A stretch of DNA of 64,000 nucleotides from Herbidospora yilanensis (GTDB lineage Bacteria > Actinomycetota > Actinomycetes > Streptosporangiales > Streptosporangiaceae), in assembly GCF_001570565.1 (NCBI RefSeq), contig NZ_BBXE01000013.1, positions 186,001-250,000 of the forward strand, given 5' to 3'. Shown here piece after piece: positions 1 to 12,420 of the stretch. The notes under the pieces are model-generated. The model did not search any database and was not told where the DNA came from. It saw nothing but the letters and a program-made list of their open reading frames with translations. Each line of letters starts with the position of its first letter. Position 1 is the stretch's first letter. The position numbers and the translations under genes are program-made.

Positions 1-363
1 GTGCTCACGCTCGGCCTGGCCGGCGCGGCCCTCCTGGGAATCGCGGTCAGCAGCCTGCCGCGCAACGCCAAGAGCGCCGCCGCGGTGGTCTCCATGCCCT
101 ACGTGCTGCTCCAGTTCATCTCCGGTGTCTACATCCCCTTCACGGAGCTTCCCTCATGGCTGAACGACGTCGCGGCGATCTTCCCTCTGAAGTGGATGTG
201 CCAGGGCCTGCGCTCGGTGTTCCTGGGCGACGCGGGGGCGGCGCTGGAGCTGACGGGGTCCTACGAGCTGCCGAAGGTGGCGCTGGTGCTGGGGTTGTGG
301 CTGGTGGGCGGGCTGGTGCTCTGCCTGGCGACGTTCCGGTGGACCAACCGAGGCGAAGGCTGA
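1..363 (+). CDS. ABC-2 type exporter permease, C-terminal part
   Basis: This is the last 120 residues of a gene that begins before the window; the true start is not visible. The segment holds hydrophobic stretches and the characteristic ABC-2 permease stretch around ISGVYIPFTELPSWL, followed by a helix and a final membrane span ending in a short basic tail. Family knowledge: ABC-2 permeases form the membrane channel of drug, lipid or polysaccharide exporters and pair with a separate ATPase, which would lie upstream of the window. A histidine kinase gene starts 8 bp after the stop, so transporter and two-component system are probably one transcript. The substrate cannot be inferred. Confidence 0.85.
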   Translation: MLTLGLAGAALLGIAVSSLPRNAKSAAAVVSMPYVLLQFISGVYIPFTELPSWLNDVAAIFPLKWMCQGLRSVFLGDAGAALELTGSYELPKVALVLGLWLVGGLVLCLATFRWTNRGEG

Positions 364-371
364 GGGCGTTC

Positions 372-1568
372 ATGGGCAGGCGGCCCGAGGTGCGGGCCGC
401 CTTCCCCGAGGAGACCAACGCCTGGGAGTCCTTCCGGGGCTGGGAGATCCTCTTCGGCCTGGCCTGGACGACGGCCCTCCTCTTCGTCCTGTACGACGAG
501 GACTCCTCCACCCAGGGCCGGGCCGTCACCGTCGGCCTGATGCTCTGCTGCGCGGCGGCCTACCTGCTCATGGGCCGCAAGCTGATCATCACCGACCGGG
601 AGAACAGTCCCCAGGCGATGCTCTACGTGGGCCTGCTCTGCCTGGGGTTCATCCCGGCGACGCTGATCGTGCCGAACTCGTCGTTCGGGCTGTTCGCCCT
701 CTGCCCGCAGGTGTTCATGCTGCTCAGCGGGCGGCTGGCGGTCGGGGCGGTGGTCCTGCTCAACGTGGCGCCGGTGATCTGGTTCCTCCGGCAGAGCGAC
801 CTCCAGATCGCCGACCTGGTGCGGTTCGGCGGGACCACCCTGATCGCGGTCACGTTCTCGCTGGTGTTCGGGCCGTGGATCACCCGGATCATCCGCCAGA
901 GCGCCGAGCGCGCCGACCTGATCCGGCAGCTTGAGGAGAGCGAGGCCGAGGTGGCGCGGCTCTCCGTCGAGAAGGGCGTGCTGGCCGAGCGCGAGCGGCT
1001 GGCCGGGGAGATCCACGACACGATCGCCCAGGGGTTCACCAGCATCATCATGCTCATCCAGGCCGCGCAGGCCGGGCGCGATCCGGCGCGGCACCTCGCG
1101 CTGGCCGTACAGACGGCCCGGGAGAACCTGGCCGAGGCCCGCGCGCTGGTCGCGGCGCTCAGCCCGGCGCCGCTCGACGGCTCCACCCTCGACGACGCGC
1201 TGCGGCGGCTCTCGCTGCGGCTGTCGGAGGAGATCGGCGTCGCGGTGTCGCACACCGTCGAGGGCGAGTCGCGCAAGCTGCCGCCGAGCAGCGAGGTGGT
1301 GCTGATCAGGACCGCCCAGGAGGCGCTGGCCAACATCCGCAAGCACGCCGGGGCCACCTCGGTCGGGGTGACGCTCGGCTATGGCCGTAATGACGTCACT
1401 TTGACCGTCGCGGACGACGGGGCCGGCTTCGATCCCGGGGCCGGCAGCGGGTTCGGGCTGCGCGGGATGCGGGCCAGAATCGAACAGCAGGGCGGCCGCC
1501 TCGACCTCGTGAGCGCGCCCGGAGAAGGGGCCTCGGTCCACGTGACGCTGCCGATGGGAGACAGATGA
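372..1568 (+). CDS. DesK/NarX-type sensor histidine kinase
   Basis: A 398-residue membrane histidine kinase. About six hydrophobic segments fill residues 10-185, then a short coiled coil leads to a HisKA_3 dimerisation domain with the phospho-accepting His at about residue 215 (AGEIHDTIAQGF). The HATPase domain follows, with the N box ALANIRKHA, the G1 box DDGAGF and the G2 box GFGLRGM. The ATG at 372 is preferred over upstream in-frame starts because those lie inside the permease gene. Its stop overlaps the response regulator start (ATGA), so the pair is translationally coupled. The signal is unknown; the linked permease suggests control of, or sensing through, that exporter. Confidence 0.9.
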   Translation: MGRRPEVRAAFPEETNAWESFRGWEILFGLAWTTALLFVLYDEDSSTQGRAVTVGLMLCCAAAYLLMGRKLIITDRENSPQAMLYVGLLCLGFIPATLIVPNSSFGLFALCPQVFMLLSGRLAVGAVVLLNVAPVIWFLRQSDLQIADLVRFGGTTLIAVTFSLVFGPWITRIIRQSAERADLIRQLEESEAEVARLSVEKGVLAERERLAGEIHDTIAQGFTSIIMLIQAAQAGRDPARHLALAVQTARENLAEARALVAALSPAPLDGSTLDDALRRLSLRLSEEIGVAVSHTVEGESRKLPPSSEVVLIRTAQEALANIRKHAGATSVGVTLGYGRNDVTLTVADDGAGFDPGAGSGFGLRGMRARIEQQGGRLDLVSAPGEGASVHVTLPMGDR

Positions 1569-2182
1569 TCCGGCTCATGATCGTGGACGATCACCCGGTG
1601 GTCCGCGAGGGCCTGCGCGGAATGATCGACGGCCACGAAGGCATCACCGTGGTCGGCGAGGCCGGCTCGGGCGACGAGGCCGTGGTGCGGGCCCGCGACC
1701 TCACGCCCGACGTCGTGCTGATGGACCTGCGCATGCCCGGCGGCGACGGCGTGGGCGCGACCAGCCGGATCCTCGCCGGGCAGCCGTCCACCCGGGTCAT
1801 CGTGCTGACCACGTACGAGACCGACCAGGACATCGTGCGGGCCGTCGAGGCGGGCGCGGCCGGTTATCTGCTGAAGGACACCTCGCGCGCCGACCTGCTG
1901 GGCGCGATCAAGGCCGCCGCCCGCGGCGAGACGGTGCTCTCCCCCAGCGTGGCGACCAGGCTGGTGACGCGAATGAGGGCGCCCGTAATCGAGTCGCTGT
2001 CACCCCGGGAGACCGAGGTACTGTCTTTGGTGGCGCGGGGGCTGACCAACGCCGAGATCGGGCGGGAGTTGTTCATCAGCGAGACCACCGTGAAGACCCA
2101 CCTGCTGCGGGTGTTCGGCAAGCTGGGGGTCTCCGACCGCACCGCCGCCGTCACCACCGCGCTCAACCGGGGTCTGCTTTAG
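1565..2182 (+). CDS. NarL/LuxR-family response regulator
   Basis: A 205-residue response regulator. The receiver domain (residues 1-120) has the acidic pair at D8/D9, phospho-acceptor D54 in LMDLRMP and the conserved Lys in YLLKDTS. The C-terminal LuxR-type helix-turn-helix (about 140-200) contains LSPRETEVL and ISETTVKTHL. It starts inside the stop of the kinase gene with a 4-bp overlap and is its cognate regulator. A likely target is the adjacent exporter operon, but no binding site was identified. Confidence 0.92.
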   Translation: MIRLMIVDDHPVVREGLRGMIDGHEGITVVGEAGSGDEAVVRARDLTPDVVLMDLRMPGGDGVGATSRILAGQPSTRVIVLTTYETDQDIVRAVEAGAAGYLLKDTSRADLLGAIKAAARGETVLSPSVATRLVTRMRAPVIESLSPRETEVLSLVARGLTNAEIGRELFISETTVKTHLLRVFGKLGVSDRTAAVTTALNRGLL

Positions 2183-2200
2183 TGACATCCGATAACCAAC

Positions 2201-2258
2201 TTGCATAAAAGAAGCTAATTTCCCGATACTTCCGTTAAAAAGATCTTGCGTCCATAAT
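2201..2258 (+). promoter_or_regulatory. AT-rich promoter region upstream of the TetR gene
   Basis: The gap between the response regulator and the TetR gene is unusually AT-rich for this genome. TTGCAT at 2201-2206 and GATACT at 2225-2230 are 18 bp apart and resemble a housekeeping-sigma -35/-10 pair. A second possible -10, CATAAT, lies at 2253-2258. The assignment rests on sequence similarity only. Confidence 0.35.
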
Positions 2259-2295
2259 GGTGGCTTCTGGGGGGCCGGGACGGCGAGGTGAAACG

Positions 2296-2901
2296 GTGAC
2301 GGGACGAGAATATCGGGGGATGTCGGCGGCCGAACGGGTCGCCGACCGCCGGGAGCGGCTCATCAACGCCGCCTACGGCCTGTTCGCCAATCCCGGCTTC
2401 CACGCGACGACGATCGAGCGGCTCTGCTCGACCGCGCACATCTCCAACCGGGCGTTCTACGAGTGCTTCTCGGGCCGCGAGGAGCTGATGCGGGCCGTCT
2501 ACGAACGCTGTGTCGACGACACCCTGACCGCGGTCGGGGCCGCCATCGAGACCGCCCCGCCCACCCTGGAGGGGCGCATCGTCGCCGGGATCACCGAGTA
2601 CGTGCGCTACGTGACGCTCGACGTCCGGCGGGCCCGCATCATGCACTTAGAGGTGCGCCGGGCCGGCGACGTGTTGTCGGGGTCGCGGCAGAAGGCGGTC
2701 GCCGGGTTCACCCACATGATCGAGAGCTCGCTCAAGGGGCTGCAGGAAGAGCTGCCCGCCGAGCTCCACCTGCTGGCGCTGGCCTTGATAGGGGCGCTCA
2801 CGGAACTGCTCATCGAGTGGGTCCTCTCGGACGACCGGCCGGAGAAGGACCTGCTGGTCGCCACCGCCGTCCACGTGTTCCGGCGGTCGTTCCAGAACTG
2901 A
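2296..2901 (+). CDS. TetR-family transcriptional regulator
   Basis: A 201-residue repressor-like protein. The N-terminal helix-turn-helix spans roughly residues 15-60 (INAAYGLFANPGFHATTIERL followed by AHISNRAFYECFSGREEL), and an all-helical ligand-binding domain follows. The GTG at 2296 is chosen because GAGGTGA lies 4-5 bases upstream; an in-frame ATG at 2257 and another at 2320 are alternatives. It stands alone between two outward two-component systems, so it may regulate itself or one of the neighbouring exporters. The ligand is unknown. Confidence 0.88.
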   Translation: MTGREYRGMSAAERVADRRERLINAAYGLFANPGFHATTIERLCSTAHISNRAFYECFSGREELMRAVYERCVDDTLTAVGAAIETAPPTLEGRIVAGITEYVRYVTLDVRRARIMHLEVRRAGDVLSGSRQKAVAGFTHMIESSLKGLQEELPAELHLLALALIGALTELLIEWVLSDDRPEKDLLVATAVHVFRRSFQN

Positions 2902-2922
2902 CCGGGTGTCCGCGGACCCTGG

Positions 2923-2949
2923 CCCGCACGCGGACGGATCCGCGCGGGG
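2923..2949. terminator. Hairpin between convergent genes
   Basis: CCCGCACGCGGA and TCCGCGCGGGG form a GC-rich stem with one bulged base and a CGGA loop, between the convergent stops of the TetR gene and the next response regulator. It has no clear T run, so it is only a plausible bidirectional terminator. Confidence 0.4.
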
Positions 2950-3065
2950 GCCAGGGGCCGCAAATATGTGAACACCGGGACCGGCGCCCCGGAGCGGGCG
3001 AAACGAGATCACGTTCCGTAGTCACACCATGACACAGAAAGCCGTCACGGGCCCGGAACGACCCG

Positions 3066-3659
3066 TCAGATCCAGCCCATGTCCTGAGCCGTCCGGATCG
3101 CCCCGATCCGGTTGACCGCGCCCAGCTTGGCGATCGCGTTGGACAGGTAGTTGCGCACGGTGCCCTCGCTGAGGTGCAGCGACGTGGCGATCTCACTCAC
3201 CGACGCCCCCGAGGCGGCCAGCGCCAGCGCGTCGCGTTCACGGTCGGTCAGCGGCGACTCGCCGGCCATCATGGCCGAGGCGGCCATCTCGGGATCGAGG
3301 TAACGGCCGCCGGCGTGCACCTTCCGGATGGCGGCGGCCAGTTCCTCGGCGGAGGCGTCCTTCGGGACGAAGCCGCGCACCCCCGCCGCCAGCGCGCGGC
3401 GCAGGTAGCCGGGGCGGCCGAAGCTGGTGAGGATCAGCATCGCCTGGCCGGGCATCGACTCGGCGACGCTCAGGCCGTCCATGCCGGGCATCTCGACGTC
3501 GAGCACGAGCACGTCGGGCGTGTGCTCGGCCACGGCGGGCCCCACCAGGTCGCCCCGGCCGACCTGGACCACGACGGTGATGTCGGGCTCCAGGTCGAGC
3601 AGGGTGGCGATGGCCTGCCTGATGAGGTGCTGATCGTCGGCCAGCAGGACTCTGATCAC
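3066..3659 (-). CDS. NarL/LuxR-family response regulator
   Basis: A 197-residue response regulator. The receiver has acidic residues D8/D9, phospho-acceptor D54 (LVLDVEMPGMDG) and the Lys in GFVPKDAS. The LuxR-type helix-turn-helix is around residues 135-195 (LTDRERDALALAASG, LSEGTVRNYLSNAI). This subfamily typically pairs with DesK-type kinases and controls ABC transporter operons. Its start overlaps the upstream kinase stop by 4 bp, and the ABC exporter genes lie just beyond the kinase on the same strand, so the four genes are probably one operon read from 6846 down to 3066. Confidence 0.92.
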   Translation of the reverse strand: MIRVLLADDQHLIRQAIATLLDLEPDITVVVQVGRGDLVGPAVAEHTPDVLVLDVEMPGMDGLSVAESMPGQAMLILTSFGRPGYLRRALAAGVRGFVPKDASAEELAAAIRKVHAGGRYLDPEMAASAMMAGESPLTDRERDALALAASGASVSEIATSLHLSEGTVRNYLSNAIAKLGAVNRIGAIRTAQDMGWI

Positions 3660-4840
3660 GACCGGCCCGCCAGCACGGGTTCCTTCGCCGTCGGCGCGGC
3701 CGCCCGCAGGACGAAGCCGCCCTTCCTGTCGGGCTCGGCCGTCAGCTTCCCGCCGACCGCGCCGAGCCGTTCGGCCAGCCCGGCCAGCCCGCTGCCCTCG
3801 CCGTTCTTGACGGCGTCCTTCTGGACGCCGTTGTTGCGCACCTCAAGGATCGTCTCCCCCGGCGTGAGCCGCAGAGTGATCTCGCAGGTGGTGGCCGTGC
3901 TGTGGCGGAGCACGTTGGTGACGGCCTCGCGGACCACCCAGGCGAACACCGGGGCGGTGTCGCCGGGGGCCTCGCGGTAGGGCAGCTTGAGGTCGCAGGT
4001 GATGCCGGCCGCCTCCAGCACCCCGCGCACGCTGGCGAGTTCGGCGGCCAGGTCGAGCTGGCGGTATCCCTTGACCGCCTCGCGCAGCTCCCGCAGGGCG
4101 GTGCGGGCCAGGCCGCGCACCTCGGCCATCTCGGCGCTCGCCGGGGTGTCGCCGCCGAGCCGGACGGCCAGTTCGCTCTTGACCGCGATGGCCGAGAGCT
4201 GGTGCCCGACCAGGTCGTGGAGGTCGCGGGCGAACCGCAGGCGCTCCTCGGCGACCGCCAGGCGGGCCTGCGCCTCACGGCCCTCGTGGGCCTCCTCGGC
4301 GATGCGCCAGATCCACACCCACAGGCGGTTGGCCCAGGGCAGCGTCCCGCACAACAGGGCGGTGTAGAGGAGGGAGCCGACGAGGATGCCCGCCCGGGTC
4401 GCCGGGTCGGTCTCGCCCGTGAACTCGAGCGTCCGGTAGGTGTTGAGCGGCGCCATCACCGCCAGCGTGGAGAGCGCCAGGATCCAGGCGGTGCGTGCCC
4501 GCACCCCGATCGAGGCGACCGACAACCAGGCGAAGGAGACGAACGACCACGAGGTCGGGGCGCCGGTGCCGAGGACCGCCACCGCCACCGCGATCCCGGC
4601 GCCCGCCACCAGCTCACGCCGGGCGTAGCGCCGATCGAGGATGGCCTGGGTGACGCGGAGGAACAGGACGCTGAAGACCACGACGAGGGCCAGCGCGGGG
4701 CCGAGCCGCCACCAGTCGACCGGCCCGGACTCCTGCTCGGCGAGCAGGCCGAGCCCGATGACGAACCAGACCAGCCCAAGAGTCGTGTTGAGCGTCCAGC
4801 GGACGACACGTCGGACTCTTTTGATCGATTTGTCCATCAT
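3656..4840 (-). CDS. DesK-type sensor histidine kinase
   Basis: A membrane histidine kinase of about 394 residues. Hydrophobic segments fill roughly residues 15-180. A linker coiled coil leads to HisKA_3 with His near residue 208 (RFARDLHDLVGHQLS), then the HATPase domain with REAVTNVLRHS (N box), VRNNGV, and [15 protein letters not shown] double ATG is present at 4840/4837 with GGGGCAGG upstream; an ATG at 4852 is a longer alternative. It precedes its response regulator with a 4-bp overlap and follows the exporter permease, suggesting an envelope-stress or peptide-sensing module linked to that transporter. Confidence 0.9.
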   Translation of the reverse strand: MMDKSIKRVRRVVRWTLNTTLGLVWFVIGLGLLAEQESGPVDWWRLGPALALVVVFSVLFLRVTQAILDRRYARRELVAGAGIAVAVAVLGTGAPTSWSFVSFAWLSVASIGVRARTAWILALSTLAVMAPLNTYRTLEFTGETDPATRAGILVGSLLYTALLCGTLPWANRLWVWIWRIAEEAHEGREAQARLAVAEERLRFARDLHDLVGHQLSAIAVKSELAVRLGGDTPASAEMAEVRGLARTALRELREAVKGYRQLDLAAELASVRGVLEAAGITCDLKLPYREAPGDTAPVFAWVVREAVTNVLRHSTATTCEITLRLTPGETILEVRNNGVQKDAVKNGEGSGLAGLAERLGAVGGKLTAEPDRKGGFVLRAAAPTAKEPVLAGRS

Positions 4841-4861
4841 CGCCTGCCCCATCTTAGGTGG

Positions 4862-5971
4862 TCACTTCGTGCGGAGAACCTCGGAGACCTTCAACCGCCT
4901 GCCGGTACGCAGCACCGCGCGCTCGTAGACACGCCCGCCCACCATCAGCGTCGCCGCCACCGCGACGACCATCAAGCCGCCCGACAGCAGCACCTCCCAG
5001 ACCGCCACCTCCGAGGCGGCCACCCGAACCGGCATGATCATCGAGGAGAACGGCGGCACGAACGAGAGGATCTCGGCCACCGGGTGGTCGGGGCTGGCGG
5101 AGGCGAAGAACGACACCCCGTACGAGATCAGGAACAGCAGCATCATCGGCTGCAGCACGTTGCCGACCTCCTCCTGCCGCGACACCAGCGAGGCGAGCGA
5201 CCCGGCGAGGGCGGCGAAGAAGGCGTAGCCGAGGATCCACCAGGCCACGGCGCTCACCACGATGCCGGCCATGCCGGGCGGGAAGTCGGTGGCGAACCCG
5301 GACAGATACGCCCCGACGAGCCCGGCGGCCACCACCGCCGTGAGGTTGATGAACCCGACGACGCCGAGCCCGAAGATCTTGCCGCCGAGCAGTTGCCAGG
5401 GCCGGATCGAGATGAGCAGGATCTCGACGATCCGGCTGCCCTTCTCCTCGACGACGCCCATGGCGACCACCATGACCGAGCTCATGATCATGAAGAACAG
5501 GAGCAGCACCACCACGGTCGCGATGCCCTGCCGCGCCGACTCGTAGCGGGTGTCGGCCCCGACCGACCGCATCTCCAGGGGCGTCACGGTCACGCCCGCG
5601 GCGCCGATCTGCGCCTCGCGGTTGGCGCTCTGCAGAAGCAGCCCGAGCTCGTCGTCGATCTCGCCGTTGGTGAGCACCCGCTTGGAGTCGACGACCGCGA
5701 CGTCGACGTCGCCGTCGAGCACCGCCGTCGTGGCGGCCCCCTCGTCGGGGTAGGTCTTCCACGTGATCTTGGCGTCGGGGGCGAGCGCCTGGATGGCCAG
5801 CTCCTGACCGCCCACTCGCCCGAGGTTGTACTCGTCGGGCCCGTCGAACCACTTCGGCGCGAACGCGATGCCGCCGGTCAGCAACGCCGAGACGAGCAGG
5901 CTGATGACGAACGCCCGCGTCCTGACCTGGGTGCGGATCTCCCGCCCGGCCACCATCAACAGACCGCTCAT
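4862..5971 (-). CDS. NatB-like ABC-2 exporter permease
   Basis: A 369-residue permease of the ABC-2 (NatB/ABC2_membrane_3) type. One N-terminal membrane span (about residues 18-40) is followed by a large extracytoplasmic domain (about 40-170), then five further hydrophobic segments. This one-plus-five layout with a large outer loop is typical of sodium or drug exporters of the NatAB and EcsAB kind. Its start overlaps the stop of the ATPase gene by 4 bp, so ATPase and permease are made together. NatB-like function is a family inference; the substrate is not established. Confidence 0.88.
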   Translation of the reverse strand: MSGLLMVAGREIRTQVRTRAFVISLLVSALLTGGIAFAPKWFDGPDEYNLGRVGGQELAIQALAPDAKITWKTYPDEGAATTAVLDGDVDVAVVDSKRVLTNGEIDDELGLLLQSANREAQIGAAGVTVTPLEMRSVGADTRYESARQGIATVVVLLLFFMIMSSVMVVAMGVVEEKGSRIVEILLISIRPWQLLGGKIFGLGVVGFINLTAVVAAGLVGAYLSGFATDFPPGMAGIVVSAVAWWILGYAFFAALAGSLASLVSRQEEVGNVLQPMMLLFLISYGVSFFASASPDHPVAEILSFVPPFSSMIMPVRVAASEVAVWEVLLSGGLMVVAVAATLMVGGRVYERAVLRTGRRLKVSEVLRTK

Positions 5972-6846
5972 GCCACTGCCTCCCTGAAGATCTCGACCAG
6001 CGTGGGCCGCTCGACGCCGAAGGACTCGACGTGCCCCGCCTCGACGGCCCTGCGGAGCACGGCCTGGTCGTCGCCGCCGACGACCGTCAGCACGTCGCGG
6101 TCGCCGTCCTTGCTCAGCTCACCCGGCAGCCCGTCGGCCCAGCCGGACTTGGGGTCGCGGACGACCACCCGCAGCCGCCGCCCCTCGGCGTCGCGCAGCT
6201 CCTCGACCGTCCCGCTCGCCACCATGCGCCCGGCCGAGACGATCCCGACGGCGTCGCAGAGCCGCTCGACCAGTTCGAGCTGGTGGCTGGAGAAGATGAC
6301 CGGCACGCCGCCGCGCGCCCGCTCGTGCAGCACCTCGGCCAGCACGTCGACCGCGATCGGGTCGAGCCCCGAGAACGGCTCGTCGAGGATGAGCAGCTCG
6401 GGGTCGTGGATGAGGGCCACGGCGAGCTGCACCCGCTGCTGGTTGCCGAGCGAGAGCGACTCGACGGTGTCGTTGACCCGCTCGGTCAGCCCGAGCCGCC
6501 CGATGAGCGCGTCACGCGCCTTGCCGACCGCCCCGGCGCCGAGCCCGTGCAGCCGCCCGAAGTAGTCGATCTGCTCCCCGACCCGCATCTTCTGGTAGAG
6601 CCCGCGCTCCTCCGGCATGTAGCCGAAGGTCCGCCGCTCGGCGAACGTCAGCGCACGCCCGTTCCAGATCACCTCGCCCTCGTCGGCCTGCAGGACGCCC
6701 ATGACGATGCGCATCGTCGTCGTCTTGCCGGCCCCGTTGGCGCCCACGAAGCCGAACATCTGCCCGGCGGGGACCGCGAAGCTCACCCCGTCGAGGGCGA
6801 CCTTGCCGGCCCCGAATGTCTTGCGCAAACCCCTGATCTCCAACAT
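5968..6846 (-). CDS. ABC transporter ATP-binding protein
   Basis: A 292-residue ATPase with one nucleotide-binding domain. Walker A is GANGAGKTTT near residue 40, the Q loop is in GYMPEERGLY, the signature is SLSLGNQQRV, Walker B is LLILDEPFSGLD and the switch His is in SSHQLELVERL. The C-terminal extension (about 215-292) and its ending LVEIFREAV are typical of NatA-like ATPases with a DUF4162-type tail. It is the first gene of the minus-strand transporter/two-component operon and is translationally coupled to its permease. Confidence 0.93.
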   Translation of the reverse strand: MLEIRGLRKTFGAGKVALDGVSFAVPAGQMFGFVGANGAGKTTTMRIVMGVLQADEGEVIWNGRALTFAERRTFGYMPEERGLYQKMRVGEQIDYFGRLHGLGAGAVGKARDALIGRLGLTERVNDTVESLSLGNQQRVQLAVALIHDPELLILDEPFSGLDPIAVDVLAEVLHERARGGVPVIFSSHQLELVERLCDAVGIVSAGRMVASGTVEELRDAEGRRLRVVVRDPKSGWADGLPGELSKDGDRDVLTVVGGDDQAVLRRAVEAGHVESFGVERPTLVEIFREAVA

Positions 6847-6941
6847 GGCACCAATCCTGGCTTTGCCCGCCCGTGACGCGTAGACGTGGAAATCAGCGGT
6901 CCGCCGGGGATTCCGCAGCCGATCGGGATGACATTTGCCAC

Positions 6942-7550
6942 ATGGCTACGCTTGGCCGCATGACGCGTGACCACAACGACCAGCCGGTCGTGCTGTCGAA
7001 GATCTACACGAAGACCGGCGACGACGGCACCACCGCCCTCGGCGACATGTCCCGCACCGCCAAGACCGACCCCAGGCTGGCCGCCTACGCGGACGTGGAG
7101 GAGGCCAACGCGGCCATCGGCGTCGCCCTGGCCATGGGCAACCCGCCGGAGGAGATCGGGGCGGTGCTGCTGCGCGTGCAGAACGAGATGTTCGACGTGG
7201 GGGCCGACCTGTGCACACCGGTCGTGCCCGACCCCGAGTTCCCCCCGCTCCGCGTCGAGGCCTCCTACGTGGAGTGGCTCGAATCGCAGTGCGACCAGTT
7301 CAACGCCCGGCTCAAGCCGCTGCGGTCGTTCATCCTGCCGGGAGGCTCCCCCGGAACCGCGCTGCTGCACGTGGCCCGCACGGCCGTCCGGCGGGCCGAA
7401 CGCACGACCTGGGCGGCCTTGGAGGTCCACGACGACATGAACCCGCTGACGGCGACCTACCTGAACCGGCTGAGCGACCTGCTGTTCATCCTGTGCCGGG
7501 TGTCGTCGGACGGCAACGAGATCCTGTGGAAGCCGGGCGGCACCCGCTAG
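6942..7550 (+). CDS. PduO-type cob(I)alamin/corrinoid adenosyltransferase
   Basis: A 202-residue ATP:corrinoid adenosyltransferase, which transfers the 5'-deoxyadenosyl group of ATP to reduced corrinoid in the cytosol to make coenzyme B12. The N-terminal ATP-binding loop IYTKTGDDGTTALGD and the later ARTAVRRAERTTWAALE and NPLTATYLNRLSDLLFIL helices are hallmarks of the PduO family. ATG 6942 is used; ATG 6960 is equally possible because neither has a strong ribosome site. Its TAG overlaps the TAG of the convergent DUF2550 gene on a shared CTAG. No cobalamin riboswitch was seen in the short upstream gap. Confidence 0.92.
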   Translation: MATLGRMTRDHNDQPVVLSKIYTKTGDDGTTALGDMSRTAKTDPRLAAYADVEEANAAIGVALAMGNPPEEIGAVLLRVQNEMFDVGADLCTPVVPDPEFPPLRVEASYVEWLESQCDQFNARLKPLRSFILPGGSPGTALLHVARTAVRRAERTTWAALEVHDDMNPLTATYLNRLSDLLFILCRVSSDGNEILWKPGGTR

Positions 7551-7924
7551 ACGGCGTCGAGGTGGGCGCTCGGGGGGGCTGACTCAAGCCAGGCCAGGAA
7601 GCCCGTCAGCGCGTCCTCGCTCATGGCCAGGCTCACCGCGCCGGCCTCCACCGTCCAGTAGCCCTCCGGGCCCTCGCCCGTCTCAAGGGGGCGGCGGCGG
7701 GAAACGACGAGGCCGCGCCTCGCAATCGCGTGGCGCGGCCTCAGACGGATTCCGGCGAAAGGCACCCAGTGGAGTTCTCCTCCGGCGTAGCGGGCTACTC
7801 CGCTCTGCCATTTCCGGGAGCCGGTTCGTACACAACAGACGACCGTCCCCCGGCGAGAGGCCAGGGCGACGACACGAACGCAGAACAGGGCAGCGAGCAG
7901 AGCCAACCCTATGAGTAGCTCCAC
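7547..7924 (-). CDS. DUF2550 family protein
   Basis: A 125-residue protein with one N-terminal membrane helix (about residues 2-20) and a soluble domain rich in short strands. The arrangement around SRKWQSGVARYAGGELHW and WVPFAGIRLRPR matches the DUF2550 family found next to atpC across actinobacteria. The GTG start at 7924 has AAGGAGGGG upstream. It is last in the ATP synthase transcription unit, 21 bp after atpC. The function is not established; conserved linkage suggests a role tied to the membrane or ATP synthase, but that is inference. Confidence 0.85.
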   Translation of the reverse strand: MELLIGLALLAALFCVRVVALASRRGTVVCCVRTGSRKWQSGVARYAGGELHWVPFAGIRLRPRHAIARRGLVVSRRRPLETGEGPEGYWTVEAGAVSLAMSEDALTGFLAWLESAPPSAHLDAV

Positions 7925-7945
7925 CGCTGCCCCTCCTTCTGAAAC

Positions 7946-8347
7946 TCAGACCTCTTCGCCGGCCGCCCGGAGGCGGGCCGCGTTGCGCTTGGCCTCCAGC
8001 TGGGCGTCCGCGTCGTCCTGGCTGGACTCGATCGCGGCCTGGGCCCGCTGGAGAGCGTCCTTGGCCGCCGCCACGTCGACCTCGGAACCGAGCTCGGCCG
8101 CTTCGGCGAGGACGGACACTTCGTTGGCGGCGACCGAGATGAAGCCTCCGTGCACGGCCGCGACCAGGTCGGCGTTGCCGTCACGCTTCACGCGAAGCAC
8201 GCCACCCTCGACGAGGACGCCGATAACGGGCGCGTGATTCGGCATAATACCGATCTCGCCCTCGACGGTCTTGGCAATCACCATGTCGGCTTCGCCAGAC
8301 CAGATCTCACGCTCCGGTGAGACCACGCCCACCTGCAGCTTTGCCAT
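7946..8347 (-). CDS. atpC: ATP synthase F1 subunit epsilon
   Basis: A 133-residue epsilon subunit of the F1 central stalk, which links gamma to the c ring and can inhibit ATP hydrolysis. The N-terminal beta-sandwich (about 1-85) starts with LQVGVVSPEREIWSGEADMV and contains GEIGIMPNHAPVIG. The C-terminal helical part (about 90-133) is rich in Ala and Glu, as expected for the inhibitory helices. It follows atpD after a 54-bp gap that contains a perfect hairpin, which could lower its expression relative to the beta subunit. Confidence 0.96.
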   Translation of the reverse strand: MAKLQVGVVSPEREIWSGEADMVIAKTVEGEIGIMPNHAPVIGVLVEGGVLRVKRDGNADLVAAVHGGFISVAANEVSVLAEAAELGSEVDVAAAKDALQRAQAAIESSQDDADAQLEAKRNAARLRAAGEEV

Positions 8348-8365
8348 CTCTTCCCTCCAAGAACA

Positions 8366-8391
8366 CCGGCGCGGCCAGAAGGCCGCGCCGG
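8366..8391 (-). promoter_or_regulatory. Perfect 11-bp hairpin between atpD and atpC
   Basis: CCGGCGCGGCC and GGCCGCGCCGG form a perfect 11-bp stem around a 4-base loop in the short gap between atpD and atpC. It is not followed by a T run, so partial termination, RNA stabilisation or a processing site are all possible. The hairpin itself is directly visible. Confidence 0.7.
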
Positions 8392-8401
8392 CGCCGCATG
8401 A

Positions 8402-10745
<2,344 letters not shown>

Positions 10746-10748
10746 CGG

Positions 10749-12398
<1,650 letters not shown>

Positions 12399-12420
12399 CT
12401 CTTCCTGTCTCCCTATTCGC

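Noticed and set aside
7709-7742. 10-bp inverted repeat (GAGGCCGCGC...GCGCGGCCTC) inside DUF2550
   Set aside because: It lies in coding sequence of a conserved protein with ordinary GC-rich codons; no reason to call it regulatory.
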